64,000 bases of DNA from PBB1 sp965229345. GTDB taxonomy: Bacteria; Pseudomonadota; Gammaproteobacteria; Burkholderiales; Burkholderiaceae_C. The translations under genes were made by a program, and so were the position numbers. How positions within the stretch are numbered: the stretch's first letter is position 1; each line of letters starts with the position of its first letter. The DNA lies in assembly GCA_965229345.1 (NCBI GenBank), contig OZ245872.1, positions 1,054,001-1,118,000 of the forward strand. Reading direction: 5' to 3'. The notes beneath the pieces were generated by a model. That model had not been told where the DNA came from. It saw only the letters and a list, made by a program, of their open reading frames with translations, and did no database searches. Shown here piece by piece: positions 56,948 to 64,000 of the stretch.

Positions 56948-56972
56948 AACCCGGCTTCGGCCGGGTTTTTTG
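56948..56972 (+). terminator. Terminator after the H1-like gene
   Basis: AACCCGGC (56948-56955) and GCCGGGTT (56960-56967) form an 8-bp stem with a TTCG loop, followed by a T-run to 56971. A second upstream stem, CCGAAAG...CTTTCGG (about 56911-56938), precedes it. Confidence 0.9.
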
Positions 56973-56997
56973 TGCCCGCAACGACGCTCAGGGTCGA

Positions 56998-57903
56998 TCA
57001 AAGCCCAAGAAGCGCGCGGTCGATGAGGTGGTTCTGCCCGCCGCGGCAGGCGATCTTCAGCGCACCGATGCGATTGCCCAGCTCGACGCAGCGGCGCAGC
57101 GGCCAGCCGCGCTCCAGGCCGTACAGCAAGGCGCCACGGAAGGCGTCGCCACAGCCGGTGGGATCGACCACCTCGGTGGCTGCCACGCCGGGCACATGGG
57201 TGCGCTGGCCTTGCTCCCAGACGTCGCAACCGTCGGCGCCCAGCGTGACGACAACACCTGCCAGGTGTGAGCGCGACAGCGACTCGAGGCTCTCGCCCGT
57301 GCGATCGCACAGCATGCGTGCCTCGTAATCGTTGACGGCCACCCAGCGGGCCTGCGACACGAAACGTCTGAGCTCGGTGCCGTCGAACATCGGCAGGCCC
57401 TGACCTGGATCGAAGACGAACGGGATGCCGGCAGCGGCCAGCTGCGATGCGTGTTCGAGCATCGCATCGCGCCCATCGGGCGCGATGATGGCGATGCGGA
57501 TGTCGTCGCGGCGAGGTACCGGGGTTTGCTGTGCCGATTGCATCGCCCCCGGATGGAACGCGGTGATCTGGTTGTTGCTGCTGTCGGTGATGATGATCGC
57601 CTGCGCGGTGAAGCTGTTGCCGATGCTGGCGATGTGCTCGGTGCTGACACCCCAGGACTGCAGTCGCTGCAGGTATTCGCCACCATCGCCGCCCAACGCC
57701 GCCAGCACCAGCGGTTCGCCACCGAGCCGGTTCAGCGTGTAGGCGATGTTGCCGGCGCAGCCGCCGAACTCGCGCCGCAAGGTGGGCACGAGGAAAGACA
57801 CATTCAGGATGTGCACCTGCTCGGGCAGGATCTGATCGGCAAAGCGGCCGGGGAATGTGGTGATGGTGTCGAAGGCGAGAGAGCCGCAGATCAAGGCAGG
57901 CAT
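56998..57903 (-). CDS. PfkB-family carbohydrate/adenosine kinase
   Basis: This 301-residue ribokinase-fold protein begins MPALICGSLAFDTITTFPGRF. It has the N-terminal GGCAGNIAYTLNRLGGEPLVLAALGGDGG and the C-terminal signature DPTGCGDAFRGAL with the catalytic Asp. Family members phosphorylate adenosine or a sugar; many Betaproteobacteria annotate this orthologue as adenosine kinase. The substrate is not certain. It ends the minus-strand string from mtgA. Confidence 0.9.
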   Translation of the reverse strand: MPALICGSLAFDTITTFPGRFADQILPEQVHILNVSFLVPTLRREFGGCAGNIAYTLNRLGGEPLVLAALGGDGGEYLQRLQSWGVSTEHIASIGNSFTAQAIIITDSSNNQITAFHPGAMQSAQQTPVPRRDDIRIAIIAPDGRDAMLEHASQLAAAGIPFVFDPGQGLPMFDGTELRRFVSQARWVAVNDYEARMLCDRTGESLESLSRSHLAGVVVTLGADGCDVWEQGQRTHVPGVAATEVVDPTGCGDAFRGALLYGLERGWPLRRCVELGNRIGALKIACRGGQNHLIDRALLGL

Positions 57904-57967
57904 GGATGCTCCAGTGGGGCGGTGGCAATGGGAAGTCGGGGAAGTCGGCGCATGGCGCGCTGCACGA

Positions 57968-59065
57968 TCAGGGGTAGAACACCTCGACCGTGTAGCCGCT
58001 GACGCGACCGCCAGCCACCCGGAAACGCAGCGACAAGGGCATGTCCAGCCCAGGTGGCAGCTGCGGGTCGATGACGCCGAAATCGCGAGGCGACAGTGAC
58101 CGCCGTGCAACCAGTTCGCCATCGGAGCCGGTCAGGCTCAGGTCGACCGAGGGCATGGCGATGTTCCACTGGCCGCGGTTGCGCAAGGTGACCGCCAGAC
58201 GCAGGATGTGCGTGTCACCGTCAGGCGACGATGCGGCATCGTCCGCGGACTGCGCAGGGCCCTGACCCTGAGTCAGCGCGGTGTTTTCGATGCTCACATC
58301 GGCGATGCGCTGCAGGGTGTCGAGACGGCAGCCGGTCACGTCACAAAAGCCCTGCAACCAGGGCAACGCGCCCGGATGCTGCGCGGCAATGACCTGCCGG
58401 AAATGGTGGATCACCTGCGTGATCAGCAGCAGCACGGACACCGCCACCAGGGCCCACAGCATCCGGCGCACCGGGGGTTGTTCCCAGCGCTCGTTGCGCG
58501 CGGCTTGTCTCAGGAAGGCCGGTGTGACTTCGGGGGACGCCTCCGTGGACGTGGAGGATGCCGTGGCATCTGCATCGCCGCCGTCATCGGCGGCGATGGC
58601 GGCGGGGTCGTCCACCACCGGGGCATCGATCGGCGAGCTGTCGACCGTGTCCGGCGCCGGTTCGGCGGCGGGTTCATCATCGTCTTCGGCGCGCGCGGGC
58701 ATGCTGAAGGGCTCAGCAGCCGGCTCCAGCGCGGCCTCCTGCGCTGAAAAACCGGGCTCTGTCCACGCCGGATGCGCCTCTGGCAGCGGTTCGGGCTCGG
58801 CGATGTCGTCATGGCCCTCGGGCGTGAGCGCGGCGCTGACTGCGAGCTCGTCATCGGCAGATGCCGAGCCGATGGCGGCGTCTGCAGTCTCTGCGGGTGG
58901 CTGCCACGGTGGCGGCGTGTCATGTTCGAGATCGAACAGGTTCTCTTGTGCGTTGAACACGGCCTGACACCGGCCACAGCGCACCCAGCCCTCGGACACC
59001 TTCAGCTGGTCCTGGACCACCCGGAACATGGTGCCGCAAGCGGTGCAACGGGTGGCCAGATTCAT
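57968..59065 (-). CDS. Zinc-ribbon plus DUF3426 membrane protein
   Basis: This 365-residue protein opens with an MJ0042-type zinc ribbon (Cys7, Cys10, Cys30, Cys33). Then come an acidic Ala/Pro/Glu-rich linker (about 50-185), one membrane span (RRMLWALVAVSVLLLITQVI, about 197-216) and a C-terminal DUF3426 domain (LRLAVTLRNRGQWNIAMPSVDLSL). The domain pair is common in Betaproteobacteria next to prmA; its function is unknown to me. Confidence 0.85.
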   Translation of the reverse strand: MNLATRCTACGTMFRVVQDQLKVSEGWVRCGRCQAVFNAQENLFDLEHDTPPPWQPPAETADAAIGSASADDELAVSAALTPEGHDDIAEPEPLPEAHPAWTEPGFSAQEAALEPAAEPFSMPARAEDDDEPAAEPAPDTVDSSPIDAPVVDDPAAIAADDGGDADATASSTSTEASPEVTPAFLRQAARNERWEQPPVRRMLWALVAVSVLLLITQVIHHFRQVIAAQHPGALPWLQGFCDVTGCRLDTLQRIADVSIENTALTQGQGPAQSADDAASSPDGDTHILRLAVTLRNRGQWNIAMPSVDLSLTGSDGELVARRSLSPRDFGVIDPQLPPGLDMPLSLRFRVAGGRVSGYTVEVFYP

Positions 59066-59101
59066 CGCGGAATGATGCCACGCGGGTTGCCGAAAACCGC
59101 C

Positions 59102-60004
59102 TCAGGCGGGCCGGTGCGCGGTCATCAGGATCCAGCCGTCTTCCGCATCGCTGACCTGAAGGGCCAGCCAGGGCGCATAGGCGTCGATCAGTTCATCGGC
59201 CTGCCGTTCGAGGATGCCGGCCAGCACCAGGTCACCTCTCGCATGCACATGGCCGCACAGCAGCGGCGCCATCAGCTTCAAGGGCGTGGCGAGGATGTTG
59301 GCGAGCACCAGGGGATACGTTCCGCCGGCGAGATCGGGCAGACCCGCGCGCAACACCACACCATTGGCCTTTGCGTTGTCGTCGGTGGCCTGCACCGCGG
59401 CCGGATCGATGTCCACCGCCTCCACACCAATCGCACCGTGCAGCGCCGCGCCGATCGCCAGGATGCCCGAGCCACAACCGTAGTCGAGCACACGCGACCA
59501 GCGCATGGCGCGCTCGGGGGCGTGGTTTGCGATCCAGCGCAGGCACATCCGCGTCGTCGGGTGGGTGCCGGTGCCGAAGGCCATGCCGGGATCGAGCTGG
59601 ATCACCTTCTGCGCTTCGGCCGGGGCTTCGTGCCAGCTCGGCACGACCCAGAACGTCGGCGTGACGGCCACGGGGGTGAACTGCGACTGCGTGAGCCGCA
59701 CCCAGTCCTGATCGACCAGTTCAGTGATCGACTGCAACTGCACTGCCGAGGCCCACTCCTGCGCCAGCAGCACATCGCTGGCCTCCTGGGCTGCGGCGTC
59801 GGAGTCGAACAGTGCCTTGACGATGGAGCGGTCCCAGCCACCGCGCGGCGCCGGCATGCCGGGCTCGCCGAAGAGGGCGCGCTCGGACTCGGTGTTCGCG
59901 TCGGCGTCTTCCACCGACACTGACAGCGCACCCAGCTCGTCCATCAGCGCATCGGACACCGCTTCCGCCTCGTCCTGCGGGCACAGCAACAACAGCTCGA
60001 CCAT
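59102..60004 (-). CDS. prmA: Ribosomal protein L11 methyltransferase
   Basis: This 300-residue SAM enzyme trimethylates uL11. An N-terminal substrate domain (about 1-60) precedes the SAM-binding VLDYGCGSGILAIGAA and PLVLANILATPL motif. It lies 15 bases after accC on the same strand, the accB-accC-prmA order of many Betaproteobacteria. Confidence 0.95.
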   Translation of the reverse strand: MVELLLLCPQDEAEAVSDALMDELGALSVSVEDADANTESERALFGEPGMPAPRGGWDRSIVKALFDSDAAAQEASDVLLAQEWASAVQLQSITELVDQDWVRLTQSQFTPVAVTPTFWVVPSWHEAPAEAQKVIQLDPGMAFGTGTHPTTRMCLRWIANHAPERAMRWSRVLDYGCGSGILAIGAALHGAIGVEAVDIDPAAVQATDDNAKANGVVLRAGLPDLAGGTYPLVLANILATPLKLMAPLLCGHVHARGDLVLAGILERQADELIDAYAPWLALQVSDAEDGWILMTAHRPA

Positions 60005-60019
60005 GTCAGTCTGCCCAGG

Positions 60020-61372
60020 TCAGCGTTGCTTGCGATCGCTCATCCACCCTTCGAGGTAGTGGATGTTGGTGCCGCCCTCGATGAACTTCGCATCGGCCAT
60101 CAGCTCGCGGTGCAGCGGGATGTTGGTCGAGATGCCCTCGATCACCGTCTCCGACAGTGCGATGCGCATGCGTGCCAGCGCCTGCTCGCGGGTGTCACCG
60201 TGCACGATGATCTTGCCGATCATCGAGTCGTAGTTCGGCGGCACGTAGTAGTTGGTGTACGCATGCGAATCGACCCGCACGCCGGGGCCGCCGGGTGGGT
60301 GCCAGGTGGTGATGCGGCCGGGCGACGGCGTGAACTTGTAAGGGTCTTCGGCGTTGATGCGGCATTCGATCGAATGGCCACGGCACTCGATCTGCCGCTG
60401 GGTGAAGGGCAGCTTCTCCATCGCTGCGACGCGGATCTGCATCTGCACGATGTCGATGCCGGTCACCAATTCGGTCACCGGGTGCTCGACCTGCACGCGG
60501 GTGTTCATCTCGATGAAGTAGAACTCGCCGTTCTCGTAGAGGAACTCGAAGGTGCCAGCGCCTCGGTAGCCGATCTTCTTGCAGGCCGCGGCACAGCGCT
60601 CGCCGATGCGCTCGATCACACGGCGCGGGATGCCCGGGGCCGGCGCCTCCTCGATGATCTTCTGGTGCCGGCGTTGCATCGAGCAGTCGCGATCACCCAG
60701 CCACACCGCATTGCGGTGCTGGTCGGCCAGCACCTGGATTTCGATGTGGCGCGGGTTCTCGAGGAACTTCTCCATGTACACCGCCGGGTTGCCGAACGCG
60801 GCGCCGGCTTCGGAGCGCGTGGTCTGTACCGCGTGGATCAGCGCCGCTTCGGTGTGCACCACCCGCATGCCGCGGCCACCGCCACCGCCTGCTGCCTTGA
60901 TGATCACCGGGTAGCCGATCGCGCGCGCAGCCTTGACGATCTCGCGCGGGTCATCGCTCAGGGCGCCTTCGCTGCCCGGCACGCAGGGAACGCCTGACTT
61001 GATCATCGCCTGCTTGGCCGACACCTTGTCGCCCATCATGCGGATGCATTCCGGGGTCGGGCCGATGAAGGTGAAGCCGCTGCGCTCGACGCGCTCGGCA
61101 AAATCGGCGTTCTCGGAAAGGAAGCCGTAGCCCGGGTGGATCGCCTCGGCATCGGTGACTTCGGCCGTCGAGATGATCGCCGGCATGTTCAGGTAGCTCT
61201 GGCTCGAAGCCGCCGGGCCGATGCACACGGCTTCGTCGGCGAGCTTCACGTACTTCGCGTCGCGGTCGGCCTCGGAATAGACAACCACCGACTGGATGCC
61301 GAGCTCGCGGCAGGCGCGCTGGATCCGCAGGGCGATCTCACCCCTGTTTGCGATCAGGATTTTCTTGAACAT
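60020..61372 (-). CDS. accC: Acetyl-CoA carboxylase, biotin carboxylase subunit
   Basis: This 450-residue ATP-grasp enzyme carboxylates biotin on AccB. Motifs are MFKKILIANRGEIALR, the glycine loop AAGGGGGRGMRVV and MNTRVQVEHPVTE. It lies 13 bases after accB on the same strand. Confidence 0.98.
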   Translation of the reverse strand: MFKKILIANRGEIALRIQRACRELGIQSVVVYSEADRDAKYVKLADEAVCIGPAASSQSYLNMPAIISTAEVTDAEAIHPGYGFLSENADFAERVERSGFTFIGPTPECIRMMGDKVSAKQAMIKSGVPCVPGSEGALSDDPREIVKAARAIGYPVIIKAAGGGGGRGMRVVHTEAALIHAVQTTRSEAGAAFGNPAVYMEKFLENPRHIEIQVLADQHRNAVWLGDRDCSMQRRHQKIIEEAPAPGIPRRVIERIGERCAAACKKIGYRGAGTFEFLYENGEFYFIEMNTRVQVEHPVTELVTGIDIVQMQIRVAAMEKLPFTQRQIECRGHSIECRINAEDPYKFTPSPGRITTWHPPGGPGVRVDSHAYTNYYVPPNYDSMIGKIIVHGDTREQALARMRIALSETVIEGISTNIPLHRELMADAKFIEGGTNIHYLEGWMSDRKQR

Positions 61373-61385
61373 CAGGTCATCCAGC

Positions 61386-61835
61386 TCACTCGACGATGAA
61401 CAAGGGCTGTCCGTACTCGACCGCCTGGCCGTTCTCGCACAGGATGCGGGTGATCCGACCGGAGTGGTCGGCTTCGATCTCGTTCATGATCTTCATCGCC
61501 TCGATGATGCAGACCGCATCGCCCTCCTTGACCTCGGAGCCGATGTCGACCAGCGGCTTGCCGCCAGGGCTGGACGAGCGGTAGAAGGTGCCCACCATCG
61601 GCGACTTGACGGTGTGTCCGGTCGCAACGACTTCGGCAGCGATCGGGGCGGGCGGCGGTGCATGATCGACGGCCACCGGGCGCGCAGGTGGCGGCGCGAT
61701 CACATAGCTGGGCGCAGCGGCCTGCGGATCGGCCTTGACGATGCGAACCTTGCCGTCGGCTTCGGTGATTTCGAGTTCGGAAATGTTCGATTCGGAGACC
61801 AGATCGATCAGTGTCTTCAGTTTGCGTAGGTCCAT
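61386..61835 (-). CDS. accB: Acetyl-CoA carboxylase biotin carboxyl carrier protein
   Basis: This 149-residue carrier has an N-terminal MDLRKLKTLIDLVSESNISELE, a Pro/Ala hinge (about 40-70) and a biotinyl domain with Lys115 in EAMKIMNE. ATG 61835 starts the conserved sequence; the open frame upstream is not conserved. Confidence 0.97.
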   Translation of the reverse strand: MDLRKLKTLIDLVSESNISELEITEADGKVRIVKADPQAAAPSYVIAPPPARPVAVDHAPPPAPIAAEVVATGHTVKSPMVGTFYRSSSPGGKPLVDIGSEVKEGDAVCIIEAMKIMNEIEADHSGRITRILCENGQAVEYGQPLFIVE

Positions 61836-61947
61836 GGGGAGGGGCTCCAACGGGTGTAGGGGGTGCCTGCGTCGGCAGGGAGATGAAGGCGAAGGGGGCG
61901 TGGGGGTGGGCCGAAGCGCACGTCGACCGCCGGGTGTGGCGCCTTGC

Positions 61948-62385
61948 TCAGCGAACGCCGCGCATGAGGGCGTGAGCGAGTGCCAGCCGGTAGCCATCGG
62001 CGCCCAGACCGCAGATCACGCCCACGGCCAGGGCCGAGAAGTAGGAATGGTGGCGAAAGGCCTCGCGCTGGTGGATGTTGGACAGGTGCACTTCGATGAA
62101 AGGCAGCGCCACGGCCGCCAGCGCGTCGCGCAGCCCCACGCTCGTGTGGGTCAGCGCAGCCGGGTTGATGATGATGAATTGGGTGCCGTCGTCGCGTGCC
62201 GCCTGCACCCGGTCAATCAGCGCACCCTCGTGGTTGCTCTGGAAGGATTGCAGTGTTGATCCGGCATCGATCGCCAATTGGTGCAGATCAGCATCGATCT
62301 GCGCCAAAGTCAGCGTGCCGTAGACATCGGGTTCACGTGTACCCAACAAATTCAGGTTGGGGCCGTGGAGCACGAGGATTTGCAT
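61948..62385 (-). CDS. aroQ: 3-dehydroquinate dehydratase, type II
   Basis: This 145-residue shikimate-pathway enzyme begins MQILVLHGPNLNLLGTREPDVYG with the active-site Arg and Tyr. It also has FQSNHEGALIDRVQ and IEVHLSNIHQREAFRHHSY with the catalytic His. It lies 112 bases before accB, a common pairing. Confidence 0.96.
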   Translation of the reverse strand: MQILVLHGPNLNLLGTREPDVYGTLTLAQIDADLHQLAIDAGSTLQSFQSNHEGALIDRVQAARDDGTQFIIINPAALTHTSVGLRDALAAVALPFIEVHLSNIHQREAFRHHSYFSALAVGVICGLGADGYRLALAHALMRGVR

Positions 62386-62528
62386 GGATGAAGGTCTGCA
62401 GGCTCCGAGAGAACCTGCTCGCAGTGACGCAGCGGCCGGACTTTACGCTAGTTGAAGGCCGTAGTCGCTCTTTTGACCAAAATTGGCGTGTCGATCGAAA
62501 GAAGGGCTGTTCTTGCGCGTGGATGGGG

Positions 62529-63056
62529 TCAGGTTCGACCCTGAGACACCCAGCGCGCGAGGTCGGAGGATTCCAGGGCGCCCAGTTTGCGGTCGATGAC
62601 GCCGCCGTCCCGCACCACCACGGTGAAGGGCAGCGAACCGCTGGGGTTGCCCAGCGTGCGGCTCAGTTCGGTACCAGCCAGGCCCGCCAGGCCGATCGGA
62701 AAACCCATCGGCCGCCTGGCCAGGAACTCGCGCACCGGTGTCGGGCTGTCGATGGCCAGACCCAGAACCTGCCAGCCAGACGCCTGGTGCTGGCGGTGGA
62801 AGTTGTCGAGCAACGGCATTTCCTTGACGCATGGCGGGCACCAGGTCGCCCAGAAATTCAACAGCAGCGGCGCGCCCCGCAGGCTGTCGAGCACCAGTTC
62901 ACCGCCTTCGGGACGCTCGAAGCGCTGCGACCAGAAGTCGGGCCCGAGGTGGTTGTCGCTGCTGGCGTTGAGCCGGAACCGCTGCCAGGACAGGCCTGCA
63001 CCCGCCGCGCCGGCGGCGATCGCGGCCCCGCCCAGTACCCAGGTACGTCGTTTCAT
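62529..63056 (-). CDS. TlpA-family thiol:disulfide oxidoreductase
   Basis: This 175-residue protein has an N-terminal anchor or signal (about 5-22) and a thioredoxin fold with Cys73-Pro-Pro-Cys76 in WATWCPPCVKEMP and a cis-proline segment PSGSLPFTVVV. It probably acts in the periplasm as a reductant, for example in cytochrome c maturation. Its start overlaps the stop of the upstream 199-residue gene. Confidence 0.92.
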   Translation of the reverse strand: MKRRTWVLGGAAIAAGAAGAGLSWQRFRLNASSDNHLGPDFWSQRFERPEGGELVLDSLRGAPLLLNFWATWCPPCVKEMPLLDNFHRQHQASGWQVLGLAIDSPTPVREFLARRPMGFPIGLAGLAGTELSRTLGNPSGSLPFTVVVRDGGVIDRKLGALESSDLARWVSQGRT

Positions 63057-63652
63057 GTCGAAGCGCCCATCAAGCGGCGCAGCGCCCCCAGATCGCCGCG
63101 CTGGGTTTGCCCACTGGCGTCGGGTTTGAGCCCGCCGCGCAGATCATCATGGTCGAGCACGGTCAGGAACACCGTCACCGCTTCACCCAGCGCCTGGCTC
63201 GGGCTGCTGACGCTGAGCAGATCGACCGGCAGGCCGCGCGGACCCTTGGTGCTGCCGATGTCGAAATCGATGCCCCGGTTCAGCATCGCGATCTCTGCAC
63301 TTTTCGGGTCGTCGCAGAACAGTTGCAGGTGCACGGCGGACAGGCGGGTGGCCGTGCCGCGCCAGACGGCGCCGGTCAGATGGGGCCGAAACTCGGCCAG
63401 CCGCTCCATCCAGTGGGCCGCCACCTCGCGCAGCGCGGCCAGTTCGACCGGCTGGGTGTCGGCACAGAACACGGCCAGGTAGGCGCGAACTTCTTCTTCG
63501 AGGGTGGTGTTGTCGGGCATCTCCACGGCCCGTGTGCTGTGCTTGCCCAGCGTGCGTGCAGCGCGCTGCTTGGCCGGTCCGTACTCCATGCCTTCTTCGA
63601 CCACCAGCCGCGCGGCGGTGGCGGCGATCTCGGCCGTCAGTGCAGAAACCAT
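63053..63652 (-). CDS. Conserved protein of unknown function upstream of tlpA
   Basis: This 199-residue cytoplasmic protein begins MVSALTAEIAATAARLVVEEGMEYGPAKQRAA. Its first 45 residues look helical and the rest mixed. I recognise the position between mtgA and a tlpA gene in Burkholderiales but no named domain. The start/stop overlap with tlpA suggests coupled translation. Confidence 0.75.
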   Translation of the reverse strand: MVSALTAEIAATAARLVVEEGMEYGPAKQRAARTLGKHSTRAVEMPDNTTLEEEVRAYLAVFCADTQPVELAALREVAAHWMERLAEFRPHLTGAVWRGTATRLSAVHLQLFCDDPKSAEIAMLNRGIDFDIGSTKGPRGLPVDLLSVSSPSQALGEAVTVFLTVLDHDDLRGGLKPDASGQTQRGDLGALRRLMGAST

Positions 63653-63668
63653 GTCGTGTCCATTCCGT

Positions 63669-64000
63669 TCAGGGCAGCTCGACGGCGCCCATGCGTGCCG
63701 TCACGGTACCCGCCCGCGAGATCACATACGACGAGTCGGGTCGCTTTTCGAAGCGTTTCGGCGCCGGCAGCATCACCGCCAGCCGCGCCGCCGCCATCGG
63801 AGACAGCTGCGAGGCGGGAACGTGAAAGTAGTGGTGTGCCGCCGCCTCGGCGCCGAACAGGCCTTCGCCCCACTCGACGTTGTTCAGGTAGATCTCGAGG
63901 ATGCGGCCTTTGTTCAATATCGCCTCCAGCATGAAGGTGATGATGAATTCCTGTGCCTTGCGCGGCAGGCTGCGCTCTCCGGCCAGGAAGAGGTTCTTGG
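63669..64000 (-). CDS. mtgA: Monofunctional peptidoglycan glycosyltransferase MtgA (5' end outside window)
   Basis: The frame is open to the right edge, giving the C-terminal 109 residues. KNLFLAGERSLPRKAQE, EFIITFMLEAILNKGRILEIYLNNVEWG and the AHHYFHVPASQL segment match the GT51 transglycosylase fold. The end at AVELP without a transpeptidase domain indicates the monofunctional MtgA rather than a bifunctional penicillin-binding protein. Confidence 0.92.
   Translation of the reverse strand, partial: KNLFLAGERSLPRKAQEFIITFMLEAILNKGRILEIYLNNVEWGEGLFGAEAAAHHYFHVPASQLSPMAAARLAVMLPAPKRFEKRPDSSYVISRAGTVTARMGAVELP

Overview
The window looks like chromosome of a high-GC betaproteobacterium of the order Burkholderiales, probably near the Rubrivivax/Leptothrix/Methylibium/Ideonella group. 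This rests on protein resemblance and on gene neighbourhoods I recognise: groES-groEL behind a CIRCE element, pilB-pilC-pilD-coaE-zapD-yacG, rplU-rpmA-obgE-proB beside rppH-proS, prfA-prmC with hemA, pilS-pilR-ampD, nrdA-nrdB and accB-accC-prmA. The species cannot be fixed from this sequence alone. Most of the window is housekeeping DNA with short gaps and frequent 4-base start/stop overlaps.

The left 7 kb is the most accessory part. It opens inside a divergent GroEL-like chaperonin, distinct from the full groEL at 19-21 kb, followed by an AcoR/BmoR/MmoR-type sigma-54 activator. Facing it is a three-gene unit: a Tat-exported gluconate-2-dehydrogenase-subunit-3-like protein, a GMC flavin alcohol dehydrogenase and glyoxalase I, closed by a strong terminator. 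In gas-alkane and methane oxidisers, a GroEL-like protein plus a sigma-54 activator flanks soluble di-iron monooxygenase operons (mmoG/mmoR, bmoG/bmoR). I infer that such an operon may lie just left of the window, with the dehydrogenase unit handling downstream alcohols. A LysR regulator with a near-perfect operator palindrome follows, then a solitary homodimeric-type 2-oxoacid dehydrogenase E1 (aceE/mdeB-like) divergent from an Lrp/AsnC regulator.

From 10.8 to 19 kb come the MsrPQ periplasmic methionine-sulfoxide repair pair, a diheme cytochrome c4 divergent from engB, a patatin/BamA-like outer-membrane phospholipase and a DUF1631 protein. From 19 to 31 kb come groESL, the type IV pilus assembly genes with coaE, zapD and yacG, tRNA-Pro, ispB, and rplU-rpmA-obgE-proB. 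From 31 to 42 kb come rppH, proS with an overlapping lytic transglycosylase, ubiX, a monothiol glutaredoxin, an unrecognised outer-membrane-like protein, prmC-prfA, hemA and miaB with small conserved unknowns.

A lower-GC acyltransferase-3 gene lies beside tRNA-Met at 42-43.6 kb and looks acquired. Then follow ftsY, ffh, a CcsA/YpjD-like gene that appears frameshifted near 46536, and pilS-pilR-ampD. nrdA has nested inverted repeats upstream and is followed by nrdB and a histone H1-like lysine/alanine repeat protein. The right end is a minus-strand run read from mtgA (cut by the window edge) through a 199-aa unknown, tlpA, aroQ, accB-accC-prmA, a DUF3426 protein and a PfkB kinase. No CRISPR array, insertion sequence or prophage was seen.
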